A program made the position numbers and the translations under genes. The notes under the pieces are model-generated. The model searched no databases. It was not told the origin of the DNA and was given only the letters and a program-made list of their open reading frames with translations. A stretch of DNA of 64,000 nt, from positions 1,370,402 through 1,434,401 of the forward strand of contig SSBO01000007.1 in NCBI GenBank assembly GCA_005281725.1. The letters run 5' to 3'. Below, piece by piece: positions 1 through 13,500 of this stretch (position 1 is the first letter of the stretch; each line of letters begins with the position of its first letter). This DNA is from Wuchereria bancrofti (lineage: Eukaryota > Nematoda > Chromadorea > Rhabditida > Onchocercidae).

Positions 1-2306
1 ACTTGCTGTTACCGCTCATCTCTTCGTCCTTAAGAGGTGCAGGGACGCGATGACTATTCTACACAGGTCGCGAAATCCAGAGTATACCTGTAAATTTGAA
101 CGAAATAGAAAGTTGTACTACTATCAGAAAGAACAGTGAGTGACATGAATCAAAAGATAAAGGTATAAAAGGCATGAAAGACGGAGGCATATGGTAATAA
201 TGGCTATGAAAAATAGCATTATTACTTAAGCAATATTCATCATATCTACAAGGCCTATTACACTCGATGCGCTTAATGCGCTGCAGTAATACACGAGAGA
301 AAGTTATGAAAACACGCATTGATCGACATAAAGCACATTTCACGTGCACAGCTGCACACGCACTCTGCACACAACCATGTAGAGGCAAAAATTTGGAAAG
401 GAATTAAATTTCGGAAAGTAAGTCTAGAGAGAGAGAAAGGGAGGAAGAGAGAAAAAAGATATGAACTTGAGAGACCACCGAACTGACTGCTAGTGAGTCC
501 TTCTCTAGTTCACAGCAAAACAGAGCAAAACGACCCGAACAGAGAGTGACATGTCAAACACAGTATACCAAAGTGAATAGTGCCATAAAGGCAGACAAGG
601 CTTGTGCTCAGAAAGAATATTAAATTCCTAGGCCTGCAAGACATGGTTGTACTGAAATGATCGTCAAAATATCATTAATCACTAATCGATAGTGCAGCCA
701 GTGCTACGATAACTGCAGTTCTGCCATTACTACTAGCAGCGATGCTATTGCTGCACTCCCTCACTCCACAAAGGCCCAACAACAACAACATCAGGTCTCT
801 CTCACTAGAAAACCCAAGGAAGAAATGAAGAATCTTGGGATTTGGCACAGGGCCAATTTGTAAAATGCAGCGCGACACTTTGCCATTGTGCAGTGTGAGA
901 CAATTTAAGTGTAGCAGAGCGACGGTGTACTTTCTTTTCTGTGGAGAAAGTGTGAGGATTTAGTAGAAATGTCGGGGTTTGAAGGGATTCAAGGAGATAC
1001 AAGAAATAGTTATTGGTTTTATTTTGAATACCAGAACACTCACTTAAATAACGAATGATTTTAACTTGCAGAAGCTCTCAATGACTCAAATTCTCACGCT
1101 TATTCCTTTTCTTTTTCATAAAAAATATCAGATATTGCTAGGATATTTTCCGGGAGAAGAATGACTAACTTACACAAATTTCTCAGAATTAATCACTTGT
1201 ACTATCACATGTTACACCCACTTGGCATTTGAGCACTTTTACGAGCATTTCGCAGTGACATAGTTCATCTCTGTTTCCTTTAGTCTTCTACTTTTTAGAT
1301 GGAAAAATGGTTGACCTCTGGCATACGTCGATATCTGATTATCTTCCCAGTGATTTTATATGAATAAACAAGTAAAGCAGATATCCCATCTTATCATTCT
1401 GCCATGTAGTGTATGACTTCCTGATATCCTTGAGATTACTTACTTGATGCTGCTAATACCGGAAAGTTGGATGAGTTCCAGAAGGTAAGGGAAATGGTTA
1501 GAATAATAATAAATTGGACTAATTCCAACCAGAAAAGCAAAGAAAAGTCTACAATTCGCCCGCCATTTTGGTCGGTAAAGTAATGAAATTATTACGAATT
1601 TTGACAAACAATCCAGAATATGGATAGACACGTATAGGTATACTTTGGATCACTTAAGTACATAATGATAAGTTATTGACGACATCGAGATTTGCCGAAA
1701 CATTTTAAATTACAAAATCACTTTGCTATCAACAAATGCATCACATCAATGAGAGCTACTTTTTTACGTTTTTTTGTGCATCTCTCATCGCCGTTTCATT
1801 TAATTTTTTAATTTTGCTGATTACATTGAATGGCATTTTAGATGATTATCATTTGTCGACCATCCGTTAATTTTCTTACTTGGAATCTTTTATGTACTAA
1901 GTAATGTTAATGTATACCAAGGCGCTTCTGTCGTGTTCTAGTCATATAATTTACTTATTTCCATCCCATTTCGTTCAATTTGATGTGTGTTAATTATAAA
2001 GTTCGCGGGAAATCTTATTGCATCCCATTGAGTGTAAATGTTGAAGTTTGTAACTTTCACAGAATTATAGATCAAACTGAGGTCAAACATTTCATCTTTC
2101 TTTTTCTATCAGTAATAGCCTAGCGACTATCTGGAATCCTCATATGCCCAAAAAGCACCTAGATATTAAATCCGTGTTCTATCCTTGGCTATCTTTGGAT
2201 GTATGATAAGAAACCAAAGCAACTTTGCGCACTAAAATGATTTTCTGTAGAAATACTGGGGTGAAAAATTAATTCCTTCTTTTTCCCTCCATTTTTCGCT
2301 TTCTCT

Positions 2307-2322
2307 TTCTCTCTCTCTCCCC

Positions 2323-2359
<37 letters not shown>
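2307..2359. repeat. CT/TA compound microsatellite
   Basis: A run of CT dinucleotides with a short CCCC interruption changes directly into a run of TA dinucleotides. It is a simple-sequence repeat in non-coding DNA with no link to a gene. Confidence 0.9.
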
Positions 2360-4005
2360 AGAAGAAAAATACTAAATTTGATGATTATACAGTTCATATT
2401 ACTCATGTCAGACGCTGTAACCTCCGCTGCATGCATCTCGTCATACGTTTGCATTGTTGCTCACTGCCTTCGCTTTTCTTTGCATTTATAAATCAGTCTG
2501 TAAATCCTGTCAAGTTCTTATGATCTCTTTTCTTTACAAACTGCCACTTCCATAAATTTATGATACATTTGTAGTGTGGTATTGGTCGAGGGGAATACAG
2601 GTTCAATACTTGTTCCCTACTATAAAATTCTTTTAAGTCTGGATGAAAATCAAATATGGAGAATTACAAAGTGATCTATTCTCGGAATGTTAATTAACCT
2701 AGAATCGTAAGATTAAAAGGAGAGAAGGAGTGAGAGGTATATTTCTTGAGAAAGCAAACAAGAAAAATAGATCTTTTTGTTCTGCCATTCCATGTTATGG
2801 ATGCAATAAATCAGACTCTTTCTGCCACCTCTCTTCATCATTTCCTCATTTCATTTCAGCTAGTTTCTTTTATTCTTCATTTAACTGAACTGCTCAGTTT
2901 GTGCAGAAAGTGTCATAAGAAGCATGGGATTTCATTCAACTTATTGAAATGAGGTCCAATTATTTCAAATTTGATAGATATTTTGCTCTTAAATAATGGT
3001 GTTTCAGTTCAGTTCAATTTGAAAGTAAACTGTATAACTTTCCATAAATAATAAGCTATTTAATCTAGTATTTTATGAAATTCTAGTCATATTATAATTT
3101 CTTGAGATCATCTGAGCTGCATTAAGGATTTCTTGAAATAGTACTAAAATAATACAATTAAGTAAGATTGCCGAGATCTAAGCTTCTTTCCTATGAGCTA
3201 CTAACATATTATCTTACTTCCTGTCATTTATGTCAAATAAGAATGGAACCAATTTTCTCTAAACGATAAGAATCATTTTCCTGAGACAGTACTAAAATAA
3301 TATTAATGGAGTGAAGTGGAGAGCGAAGGTTTCGATTACAATGTACGTTTGTGTTTTGTTGTGTGACACAGTTGATCTGTCGATATCAAAGAACATACAT
3401 CAATGACAATTGATAGAAAGTATCTCACAGTGGGTGTTCTCACTACATTTAGAAATGTGAAGATTTTTTACTGAGATTGATGGAGTGTGTGTATCACAAA
3501 ACACGGAACAAGGGCTGGTTATTTTCCAGAGGAAAGGGCTTTCAGGAAATCTCTAATTAAAACTTGTCTTTTCGAATTGAAAATTGCCGGAGTTGTTCGC
3601 TCATTTGATGTAGCTCATTTCCCGGTTCAGGGCGGGTAAGAAGAAGGTAGAGGTGGATGAATGTATAAATACATCATATAATGCCGGAAGAAGGTTAAAC
3701 CACCATATATAATACATCCGTCGCAGTGGTGTTAAAGTCGGTCAAAAATACTTCGTCAAACACAAACTTTGGCATCAGATTTTAACAGTACGACTTTACT
3801 TTCCAACTGCAATTAGTCGAGCTACCCGGAATTCCGGAATCGATCATTCTTTTTCAGTAGAAGCTCGACATACCAGAGTGATTGCACTTTGTGTTGAGGA
3901 CATAACATCGTATTTCATTATATTATTACTTCAGAGCTATTACTTTAGGAGACGTTGCCAAGAATCCCAACTTCTGGTCAGTACAAGCAGTCTTTATGGT
4001 TGTAG

Positions 4006-4067
4006 ACTGCTTATATTATTGGCTAGTAATTGTGCACTAAACTGCTTATATTATTGGCTAGTAATTG
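4006..4067. repeat. Two-copy 27-bp direct repeat
   Basis: The 27 bases at 4006-4032 recur exactly at 4041-4067, giving a period of 35. The unit starts ACTGCTTATATT and ends GCTAGTAATTG. A ten-base part of it (GGCTAGTAAT) is also seen near 7790. It lies in a short open frame (about 3878-4168) that looks like noise. Recent tandem duplication is the simplest reading. Confidence 0.85.
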
Positions 4068-5041
4068 CCATTGGCCATTATAACAAGAAATTAGCATTGT
4101 TGAATATGCGAAGAATGTTACCCAGGCAGACAGTGTACAAATCGATCAGGAAAATAGCAAGCAACTAACCATTGGGAGGGTTAGTAGTGCGGGCTTAGTT
4201 ATAGGATGAATGAATAAATGCCTACCCGTTCTGCTTGTTCCATAAGTCCAAGCTGTTCATTTATTCATCCATTCTTTTATTTTCGCAATCACTATCCTGT
4301 CCCTCTATTCCATTCCATATTCATATCCTACTCTTTGGTACTTTTATTTTGTCAGTCTAGTAGCATAGTTCAACTGTGCGGCAAATAAATCGTTAAGCTT
4401 GATGGAGTATTGCAATTTAATTCTTAAATGGCTAAATTAGTTTATTCAACATGGTTACCATAGTTTGGCTCATATTTGTGCTAGTTTTTAGAGATCAAAA
4501 CTTCTGGCCAAGATACAAGATGTAACCCACATGTTGAGACTCAAACCGCTTATTGTCACTTTTAAACGAGTTAGATTAGAATACGTGTCATTTTGCTAGT
4601 TGAATAAACTAATTTCTGTCTGTCGTGTTTTATCACCTGTCTACTCTCTTTGATCACAGTTAGAATTGTATTATGATTAGAATGTCTCCTGTTGTTAGAT
4701 TTCACGAGGCTGTTGATTAGTCCTAGACTATTCCACCTTTCGTGACCTGTTCTTTTTAAAAACACGATAAGGCTACACATGAAATATCTCGAAATTCGTG
4801 CGGAGCAGAACTGCTCTTGAGAATTCCGTTCATGAATTCTTCTGAAAGAGCGCTCGAATGCATGCCCTTCTTTTCTTCTCTTTGGCAGCAATTTGAATTA
4901 CTCTCACTATTAAATACAGTAAGATTGAAATCAGGAAAATCCCCCATACTGAACCAACTGAGTCCACCCAAATTAACAGAAGTCCTCCACACATAGTTTA
5001 AAGTGATCCAGTACGAAATGGTGCCACTCTGATACAAATAA

Positions 5042-5132
5042 ATATATATATATATATATATATATACAGACACACACACATACATGCTCACATACGTAAC
5101 ATACATACATACCACACATATATATATATATA
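5042..5132. repeat. TA/CA microsatellite
   Basis: About 12 TA units are followed by CA units, CATA-rich spacer and a second TA run near 5119-5132. Simple-sequence DNA in a gene-free region. Confidence 0.9.
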
Positions 5133-7545
5133 CATACACAAGTAGTAGTAGTGAAGGAGAACAATAAATTATGTCTTTGTGATATTATTAACAGGAAGGG
5201 GTCCATTTCAATTTGAATGAAATAGACTGTGCAGAATGGTGATATTGTATTACTACTACTACTACTACTGAGATTTAAGTTGAGGTTAGGATAGATTTAG
5301 TTTCATTTCAAAAGGGAAAAGTAATATTAAATTGTCTTCTTTATGCAGTGTTTCTTAGTAAGGATCGTTTCGTTTTCCGGAACCATTCGCGTCATTCTTT
5401 CAGCCTTGGCTCTACTATCCTTTTGCTATTAAAACCTTTTCCTTTATTAGTGTTGCCTAAATTATTGGTTGAATAGGGAAGGTCTAATTCGAGAAATAAT
5501 TGCTCAAAACTGGTTTTAATAGGATTTGTCAATAAGCTAATTTCTCTGTTTTGCTTCATGAGACACTCTATGCGTAGTATGCTCCTTTTAAACCAAAAAC
5601 TAAACTTTTGAACTTTCATTGCGAATTAATTCAAGGTTGAAGTTCATTGACCGTTTATTGTTCACTTAGCAACAACGACTTTGCAATTTTTTCTTTCTTT
5701 GTACACTATTAATTTGGTTGATGAACGGTTCGGTTGTCGCAGTGTTATTGAAATCGTTCCTCAGTGCTAAATTAATATGAAACAGAATAGAAACAGTCAC
5801 TGATAATGAAGAGTACCATTCTCATTTATCCTTTTTTGATGATATACCCAAGAGATTTTCTTTCAGTCTGGGATAGAGTATATAAAGAGACATACTCAGC
5901 TTGTCTCTTCTTCAAACTTTCATCCGTTACTAAATTTCTAAATTCAGAAAGTATGGTAGAATTGGCACTCTTATATTCTTGCTAGCATTTCATCTCACCT
6001 GAATTGTTTGAAGTGAAAGACCACGTTCTCGTTTTTTTCCCTGCTAATTTCATCAGTGCTTTCGTTACGGATGATAATGAGATGAGCCTACTTTATTCGT
6101 GCTCCTTGAAAAGTCTATTTGTAATAGAGATGATATCAATTTTAAGTGTCATTTAATCGTTAAGTTTACCAAAATTTTTACATCTACAATGAAATGACTA
6201 TCAACATGCCCAGGAATGGTTAAAGTAAGCCTGCATGTTCGGAGATGCATGTGTAAAAATGACTGGATCCGTTTGCATGCATTTATTCGGGAATTTCAGC
6301 AGCAGAAAAACTGTAGACAATATATGCAGCAGTGAGAAATTAGAGAACTAAATTTCTGCACATTTTTATGCACACTGTGCAAGAATACATATTTTTTAAA
6401 GGTGTCAAATAGTACTACTGTTGCACTATTTTGCATCTGTGCCCAGAAATATGTGGATGTTTATAATGCATACATAAGCAGTGATATCATCCTTATCACT
6501 CTTTATCGAACTGTGTTCTTTAATGGATTTGTTACCATTAGGTCACTTTCTACTATTCTATCAGGTTATCATGTTTCCCCCGCAATAATTGATTATTGAT
6601 ATATAACTATATCAAGAGAAAGGGAGAAAGGAGACGATAAAGGGGAGAATGGCAATCGAAGACATTTCGATAGTCCTCTTGAAATAATTTTCATTTATCG
6701 TACATAAGATATTTTAGATAAATCTTATTTACAGATGCCTTATGCAACGGGAACGAATTAATGAAATTTTGATTTTACGACAAAAAATTCGAAGTATTGA
6801 CGAAATAAGGACGATTGTATTTTGATTACGATCTGAGATTTGCCATATCATTCGTGATTGGGCAGTCTTACTTGTTTATTGGAAGAACTCTTTTTGTTGA
6901 GTTCCGGTATCATTTTTGTTTTGAAACCACACTGCTATTATAAAGTGGTCAATTGATCCTTCTTGTGTAGTATATTAAAGAAGTGAAAGGATCAGAAGAG
7001 AGTAATATTCATTATTTATCTCTACTCTCCCTTACATATAAAATATTATTATGATGTACACTGACCGATGTGTCTGAAATTGGTCATCAGGTCGCCTACA
7101 TTACTTTTATCCTTCCCGTGATTTGTCTACCCTCTACTGCAGCCAACATCCGTGTTCGTACTCGCAACAATTCTGTAACTGCTAATGCCGTCCTTCATAC
7201 ACTGTCACTCTTGACCTAGAACTCCCCCGTCCATTCCTTCCCCGATACGTTCGTTCCTTCTCATACATCTCACCTCTTCTCAACATCAGCAGCAATCAGT
7301 GCACATCGACAGTTTGTTCTCAAATTTAATTTCCATTACCACTGTTGCGACTATTACTATCATCATTGCGATCATCACTCTACCACTACTTATATCATTG
7401 ATACTATCATATTACTATTCCCTATCCTGCTCTCCTTTTATTAATATCAACCCAAATTTCAACAGTTTGGGACTTTGAAGATAAATTTCACCAGTCTCAA
7501 TTAAATTCTATTTAATTATTCAAGTTATTTATCTAATTATCCAAG

Positions 7546-10500
7546 ATGTCAGTATTACCACCAGAATTGGATTTGTGCAAGGATGCACGATCTAGGTTCA
7601 CGCACACCAAGGCACTATTCGAACAGTTGGAGCGAGGTGAACAGTCACCTTACTACTTCTCACCCCGAACGTCTCGGCCTCCTCCTCCGCCCTTACCTCC
7701 AAAACCAAGCGCTCAATGTCCAACGTCACCATTATCACAGGTTAGAATTTTTGCAAACGAAGTAGATAGACAATCCTATTTATGAAATTGGCTAGTAATA
7801 GTTTAATTATTTAAGTTGAAAAAAAATTTTTGGAAATAAATGAAGTCATAAAATTGTTAACATTATTTCGACCTATTCAGTAGATTGCTGTTAGACATAC
7901 AACATGCAGAACTTTTAATTTATAAAAATTGTTATTTTTGTCTGTATCAACAGAATTTTTTGATTCCATACGCTAAGGATAAGGTCACGTAGCGTGTATT
8001 CCTGATCATAATGAAGCCACAAATAAGCACATTGGAATATGCTGCTGAATTGCTGCCATCATTCAGGATTATTCCTATCCGGTCCTGAATATCATATTCG
8101 TGCCTCTACTCTGAGTATTCCGGGATGAGGAAAAGGAAGAAAAGAGATTTCCTTATTTGACCTTTATTCCTTAAATTGATAATAGTGAGATGAAGGAAAT
8201 GGTGGAAAGATTGGTCAATCCATACACTGTACGTAGATCCAATTGACCCTATTTCTCTTTAACAACTATTCCCACTGATCGCTTTGTCACTAATGCTCTC
8301 AACTCACTTATCTTTTTTGCTAATAAACACTGTTCTAATCTAAATCTATCAACAAAAAGCGCGAAAACTTTAGTTGAATGCGCGAAAACTACAATGCGGT
8401 AATGTATTTGAGAGTTTCTTTGTTTAATTGAGAATTTTCCTATGATATTATTTGCATGTAATGTGACAGATTGAATGAGAGCAATTTAGAAAAGTCAGAA
8501 TAGTCTCCAAGTTGCACTCATATCACCTCAAATTTCATCAAGCTATCATCGAAATTCTTCTCGAATTCAGGCTAATTTTGGTTAAATAATCCAGGATTCT
8601 TTCAAACCTACTAAAGAACAGGTGTTTATATCTCAGTTTATGCAAAGATTGATTGATTGATTGGAAGTTTTTGATGAGCTTCCCATTCCTTTCACTTCTG
8701 GGTGACTGCCATGAGGGATTATTGGTTGCTCCCAGTAGGAATATGCGATAGAAACTGCCACCCTCTCCTTCCATCTTCGATTCATATAAAAACTACATTC
8801 TTCACAGCACATCGTCCTCTCTTTTCACCACTAATGCTGCTACATTTTAGCATTGGCTATTATCAGCTGACCCTTATTATCTGCTTTATGCTTTAGCTCT
8901 GGTTATGTTGCCTAAGGCATGCGTGCTCTCACAGCTAATCTCATCCATTTTTCTACTTTTACTCCATTTTCATCGCTACCAGTGCTATTCTTTGAAAAAC
9001 AAAATGATGATCAACATATAGCCGTACTTCGCTATACTGCTATTATGATTTTTATTAATGAAATCCACACTCCTATTAATCTCACCTTACTTACTTAGTA
9101 ATAAATTTCAGGTTACGCGCAATTTTTCGGAATTAGTATCTGATTTGGATCGCTTATCTACAACACATTCCGCTCTGGCTACAAGAATTAACGGGGTTGA
9201 CTCTTTAAGGTAATCAGACTGTCATTCTGTTTGCTTTCTTATTAACATTATTATTTACTTATTTCTCAGGAATTGGTCTCTTGCTCTCATTTAAAATTTT
9301 CTCACGTAAAATACTACTTTACAGTTCTCCAATGCCCGCACTGGATTCAGTAGCTACCAAAAAGGCCAATTATGAACCTTATTGGCGTGACCCCTCATTC
9401 TATAAACGGCGATTTGGTGGCTTGGAAAGCCTATCCACGAATGAGGCATGTGATAGTGATAGCATTGAAAATGCCGATGCAATTAATCTAGTAGCAGAGG
9501 ATGAAAATGATAAGGTGGAAAAATAAACTGTTTATTTTTTCGTTCAACATGGTAAACATATCAGGTGAAAAAAATTCACTTGTTTGTTCTCCAGTGATAA
9601 AATTCAACCTATTCATCTGTCAAAATCTCGGTTTTCGAGTTTCCAATTAGGTTCGCCAACGTTCAAATGCTTAAGCTGACGTAAAGCCAACTAATGCTTG
9701 TTTGCTAGCCGAAGCTTTCATCATGAAAACTTTCTACAGATTTAAGAACGATTTCTTCGATTTTTTCAATTTCTTAATAAAATTTTCATAAGAAAAAAGT
9801 CTACAATTGTTTTTTTCTTTTTTTACTAATTAATAACCTGTGATCCTTCTATCGAAATTTGGCCTGTTTTTATTATTTTCATCATAGTTTCCCAGTTAAA
9901 AAATCAAATATATCAGCTAACTTTCAAAATGTGTTCTTAAACTTCAATACCATTGACGGCCTTCTAGGGAAGTTTCTGCACAGACCTTTTAAACTGATTT
10001 CGAAGCAGATTAGTTCTAAATTCGTAGTAAATGATATTCGATCAACAGTTTTTGATGTATCCTATTCAAAATACTTTTTAGGAACAAGCCGTGAAGCACA
10101 CTACGTATGCGCTTGTGAAAAGTCGTAAACCAGAGAATGATGATGATAATCTGCTACAAGAAAATGTCGCTGAAGTTGGGAACACAACCGGCTTTAATGT
10201 GCTATTGGAAGAATGCTCTTCTGGTGTGAGAAATGATTCAAATGGCGATTTATCGGGAGTTACAGAAGTGATACGAGGACTTTCACCCGAATTTGATGTT
10301 GTTGGTCGAAAAGTCTCATTCAGTACTGCTCCGATTAAGGTTATTGTTTTTATCTGGAAGGAATCAGATTTATTTCGGGTTTTGATAAGAATAAGGAACA
10401 ATTTACTTCATATACGAAAAACAAAAGCCTATCCGCATGTTTGGCAGTTATAATAGTGAGAAAGAACAAGAGGTACAAATTAATGTGCAAATATACATTC

Positions 10501-13500
10501 TAGTATTTATAATTAGTTTTAGGTTTTCTCAACACATAGCATCATGGATTACGACCGTCGAAACGACGAGATTGATCCGGTAGCATCATGCGCTGAGTAC
10601 GAACTTGAACGACGTCTTGATAAAATGCAAATATTCGATGTGCATCTGAAGAAAGGCGCTGAAGGACTGGGGGTATAATTCATTATCGATATATTTAAAA
10701 TTTGAAATTGTCCTGGTTTTTTTTTGTTAATTCTTTACTTATCGGGCTTTTCTATGCAGGTATCCATTATCGGTATGGGAGTGGGCGCTGATTCTGGTCT
10801 CGAAAAGTTGGGAATATTCGTGAAGAGTATAACGCCTGGTGGAGCGGTTCATCGTAACGGCCTAATTCGGGTCTGCGATCAGATTGTGAGTGTTGATGGA
10901 GTCAGTCTGGTGGGTGTAAGCCAGATTTTCGCTGCTGAAACTCTACGAGCTACTGGAAGTGAGGTTAGCACTTCTTATACATCATGCTGTGTTCTACTTA
11001 GTCGTATCGTTTTTAGTGGTTGCCTTGGGAATGAGTATTATTTCAGGTAGTCTTTACAATAGGTCGGGAGGAAAATTTGGAGGAGAGTGAAGTTGCACAG
11101 CTCATCAGGCAATCATTGGAGGCAGATCGATTCCGAGAAGCAGAAGAGTTAGAAGAGGATGAAGCTGATAGTGATGACAGCGAAGAACCGACAATTTTGA
11201 AGGAAGAACGGAAAATTAGGGTATCAATCTTTCTATCTTATATTTTATGTTCGTAATTTGGTTTTGATAATATATTGCAAAGATATTGTTATATATTATT
11301 TCTTGCCAACAGACAAACTTAGACATTATTAAATGTCTGATGCTTCAGAAACGCATAGATGATCTTGAAGTGGAGCTTAGTGAATCACAAAAGAAAGCTG
11401 ACCAGATGAAAGAGATCTTGGAAAGTTCGAGGGCTCACTATGCCATGCTTGAAAGTAAATATGAACAAGCAAATCAGCTTTTGCGAAGTTATCAGGAAAG
11501 GTTAGTTCTCCCTAGATTTTGTGTGAATTTGATGTAAACAATTATTAACTTACATGTATAGAATTTAAATTAGTTATTAAATTGCAGTAGCCAAGGAGTG
11601 GTATAAAGATAAAGAACAGACAAGCCTGATATAAATAGCTCATGGTATTTAATCTTAGGAAAGCTAACATTCCAGTAAACTCCAAAGAAGAAACTTCATT
11701 TAATATATAGTAGTTTTTGAGGTTCTTGGCACCATTTACTTCATTTTAATTCACAGAGAAAAAGAACTGTTGGAACGCGAAGAAGCGCACGTGGATCAGT
11801 TGCGCCAAAAGGATGCCCATTATAGTGCTCTAGTGAGCCAGCTTAAGGAACGTATTGAAGAATTAGAAAGAAGACTTGATGAGATGGCACAGAGGTATTC
11901 ATCTTTCTTAAATACTATTCTACTTCAATGGAGTAATGAATATGCCTCATCCGGCTCATCCTTTTATATGCAGCTATTGGCTAAGACGAATTAGATTAGA
12001 AAAGAGAAAATGAGAGGAAAAGGTATTTCAGACGAACGACTGTGATGGAAGGTGAGTTATCAGAACTGAAAGAGCAGTTAGCAGCTCGAGATGTCAGCCC
12101 CGCTTTAGCCTATAAACCTACATGCCCAATGGATCATGACTCTACAAAATCTTCCAAAATCCTCGCTATTAAGACCTCCAGTTTGGTAATGTTTCATTAT
12201 TTGGATATTCTTTGTTTCAGAGTTTAGAGTGACTGGTAGTTGATGGAAAAGAAAAACATGGATTGATAGAAAAAAGGTGTTGTCAACTTGTGGTGAGAAA
12301 GTCATCTTTATACTTATCCGTTACATACATCTCTCCTTGGATCACTTCAACATTCCAGCCTGGTAAATCAACGTCAACATCAGCATATCGTCGTGTTACT
12401 GGTACAGAGAGTGCTTGTGAAAGTGCTGCAGATGACGCATCTGATGAGCAGAAATCATCGCGTGACAGCCCAATACCACGGATCTCGGAACCAGCTAGTC
12501 CAGCTGTGCTTCACAAATTCGCTCATCGTAGAATATTATTCCCGTTAAGGAGGCGTTATATCACAAGTAACTTAATATTTTCCGACAAATAAATGGATTA
12601 AAATGTGATTTAGAACATATATTACTAACTTTAATATTTAAAAATAATATATTGTTGGCTGTAGAAGTTTCCAAAAACCGCTTTGTATAAATCAATATTA
12701 ATGCTAATGAGTTTGGTTGAAAAATGAATGAAATGATATTAATATGAAGGAAAAAGATTACTCAGTTCCTTAATATTAAATCAAAATTGTAGTTTCAGCG
12801 GAGCATGAATTCTGGCGCGATACATTTCAGTCTATTCAGGTAATTCGCAGTTGTGTTTGTATTGTAAATTAAATTCGAATGAGTTGAAGTGAAGATGGAT
12901 TAAAAAACAGAATTCGTTTTTTGTTACGTATCACTTCATGTAATTTATGTAACAGTCATTCTAAAATGCCTTGAAATCATCTATTTATTAAAGATTTTTA
13001 GGGTTAGAAAATGGAAGAAATTAATGGGTACAGAAGTTTAGCGCCTTAATGGATACATTAGCATTATTGCCACATAAACGTTGCTGCGCTTCAATAGATT
13101 TTTGTAAAATGCTATGAAGAATAACAGAAAGTTGAGTTTTACAGGCGCGCGTCTTGTAATAATTGGAAGTAATAATAGTGAATTGAGAAAGAAAAGTCAA
13201 GGCGATACATAACAAAATTTGATAAATGTAAATATCATTAAGGGGCTCCAGGTGCTGCATTGGACATGCGATGATGTTTGTCAGCTATTGATTCAAATGG
13301 GTTTGGATAAGTACATTCCTGAATTTACCGTTAATCAAGTCAATGGTACCAAATTTCTGGACTTGGATGGGAACAAGTTGAAGGTAATTTCAGCTATAAT
13401 TTGTTGTGATAACTAACTTCTCTTGAGACAGTTTCCTGGCTAAAAAAGGCATTGTTCGGACAAAAACGGACTAACAATTTAACCATTTCACAGAAAATAT

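Larger units (their letters stand above)
1..7545. other. Gene-free stretch left of nab-1
   Basis: No coding exon with recognisable similarity, domain or consistent splice context was found on either strand. Open frames here are short, low-complexity and rich in Tyr/Ile/Phe, as expected by chance in AT-rich DNA. Visible structure is limited to CT/TA and TA/CA microsatellites (about 2307-2359 and 5042-5132) and a 27-bp direct repeat near 4.0 kb. The last 400 bases before 7546 are richer in C and T and probably hold the promoter and 5' untranslated region of the neurabin gene. Upstream non-coding exons of that gene cannot be excluded. Confidence 0.6.

Noticed and set aside
2575..2625. tRNA-like B-box (GGTTCAAT)
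   Set aside because: No matching A-box, acceptor stem or cloverleaf could be drawn around it.
3878..4168. 96-codon plus-strand frame with hydrophobic segments
   Set aside because: Part of it is produced by the 27-bp tandem repeat. It has no homologous feel, no splice context and no neighbouring exons.
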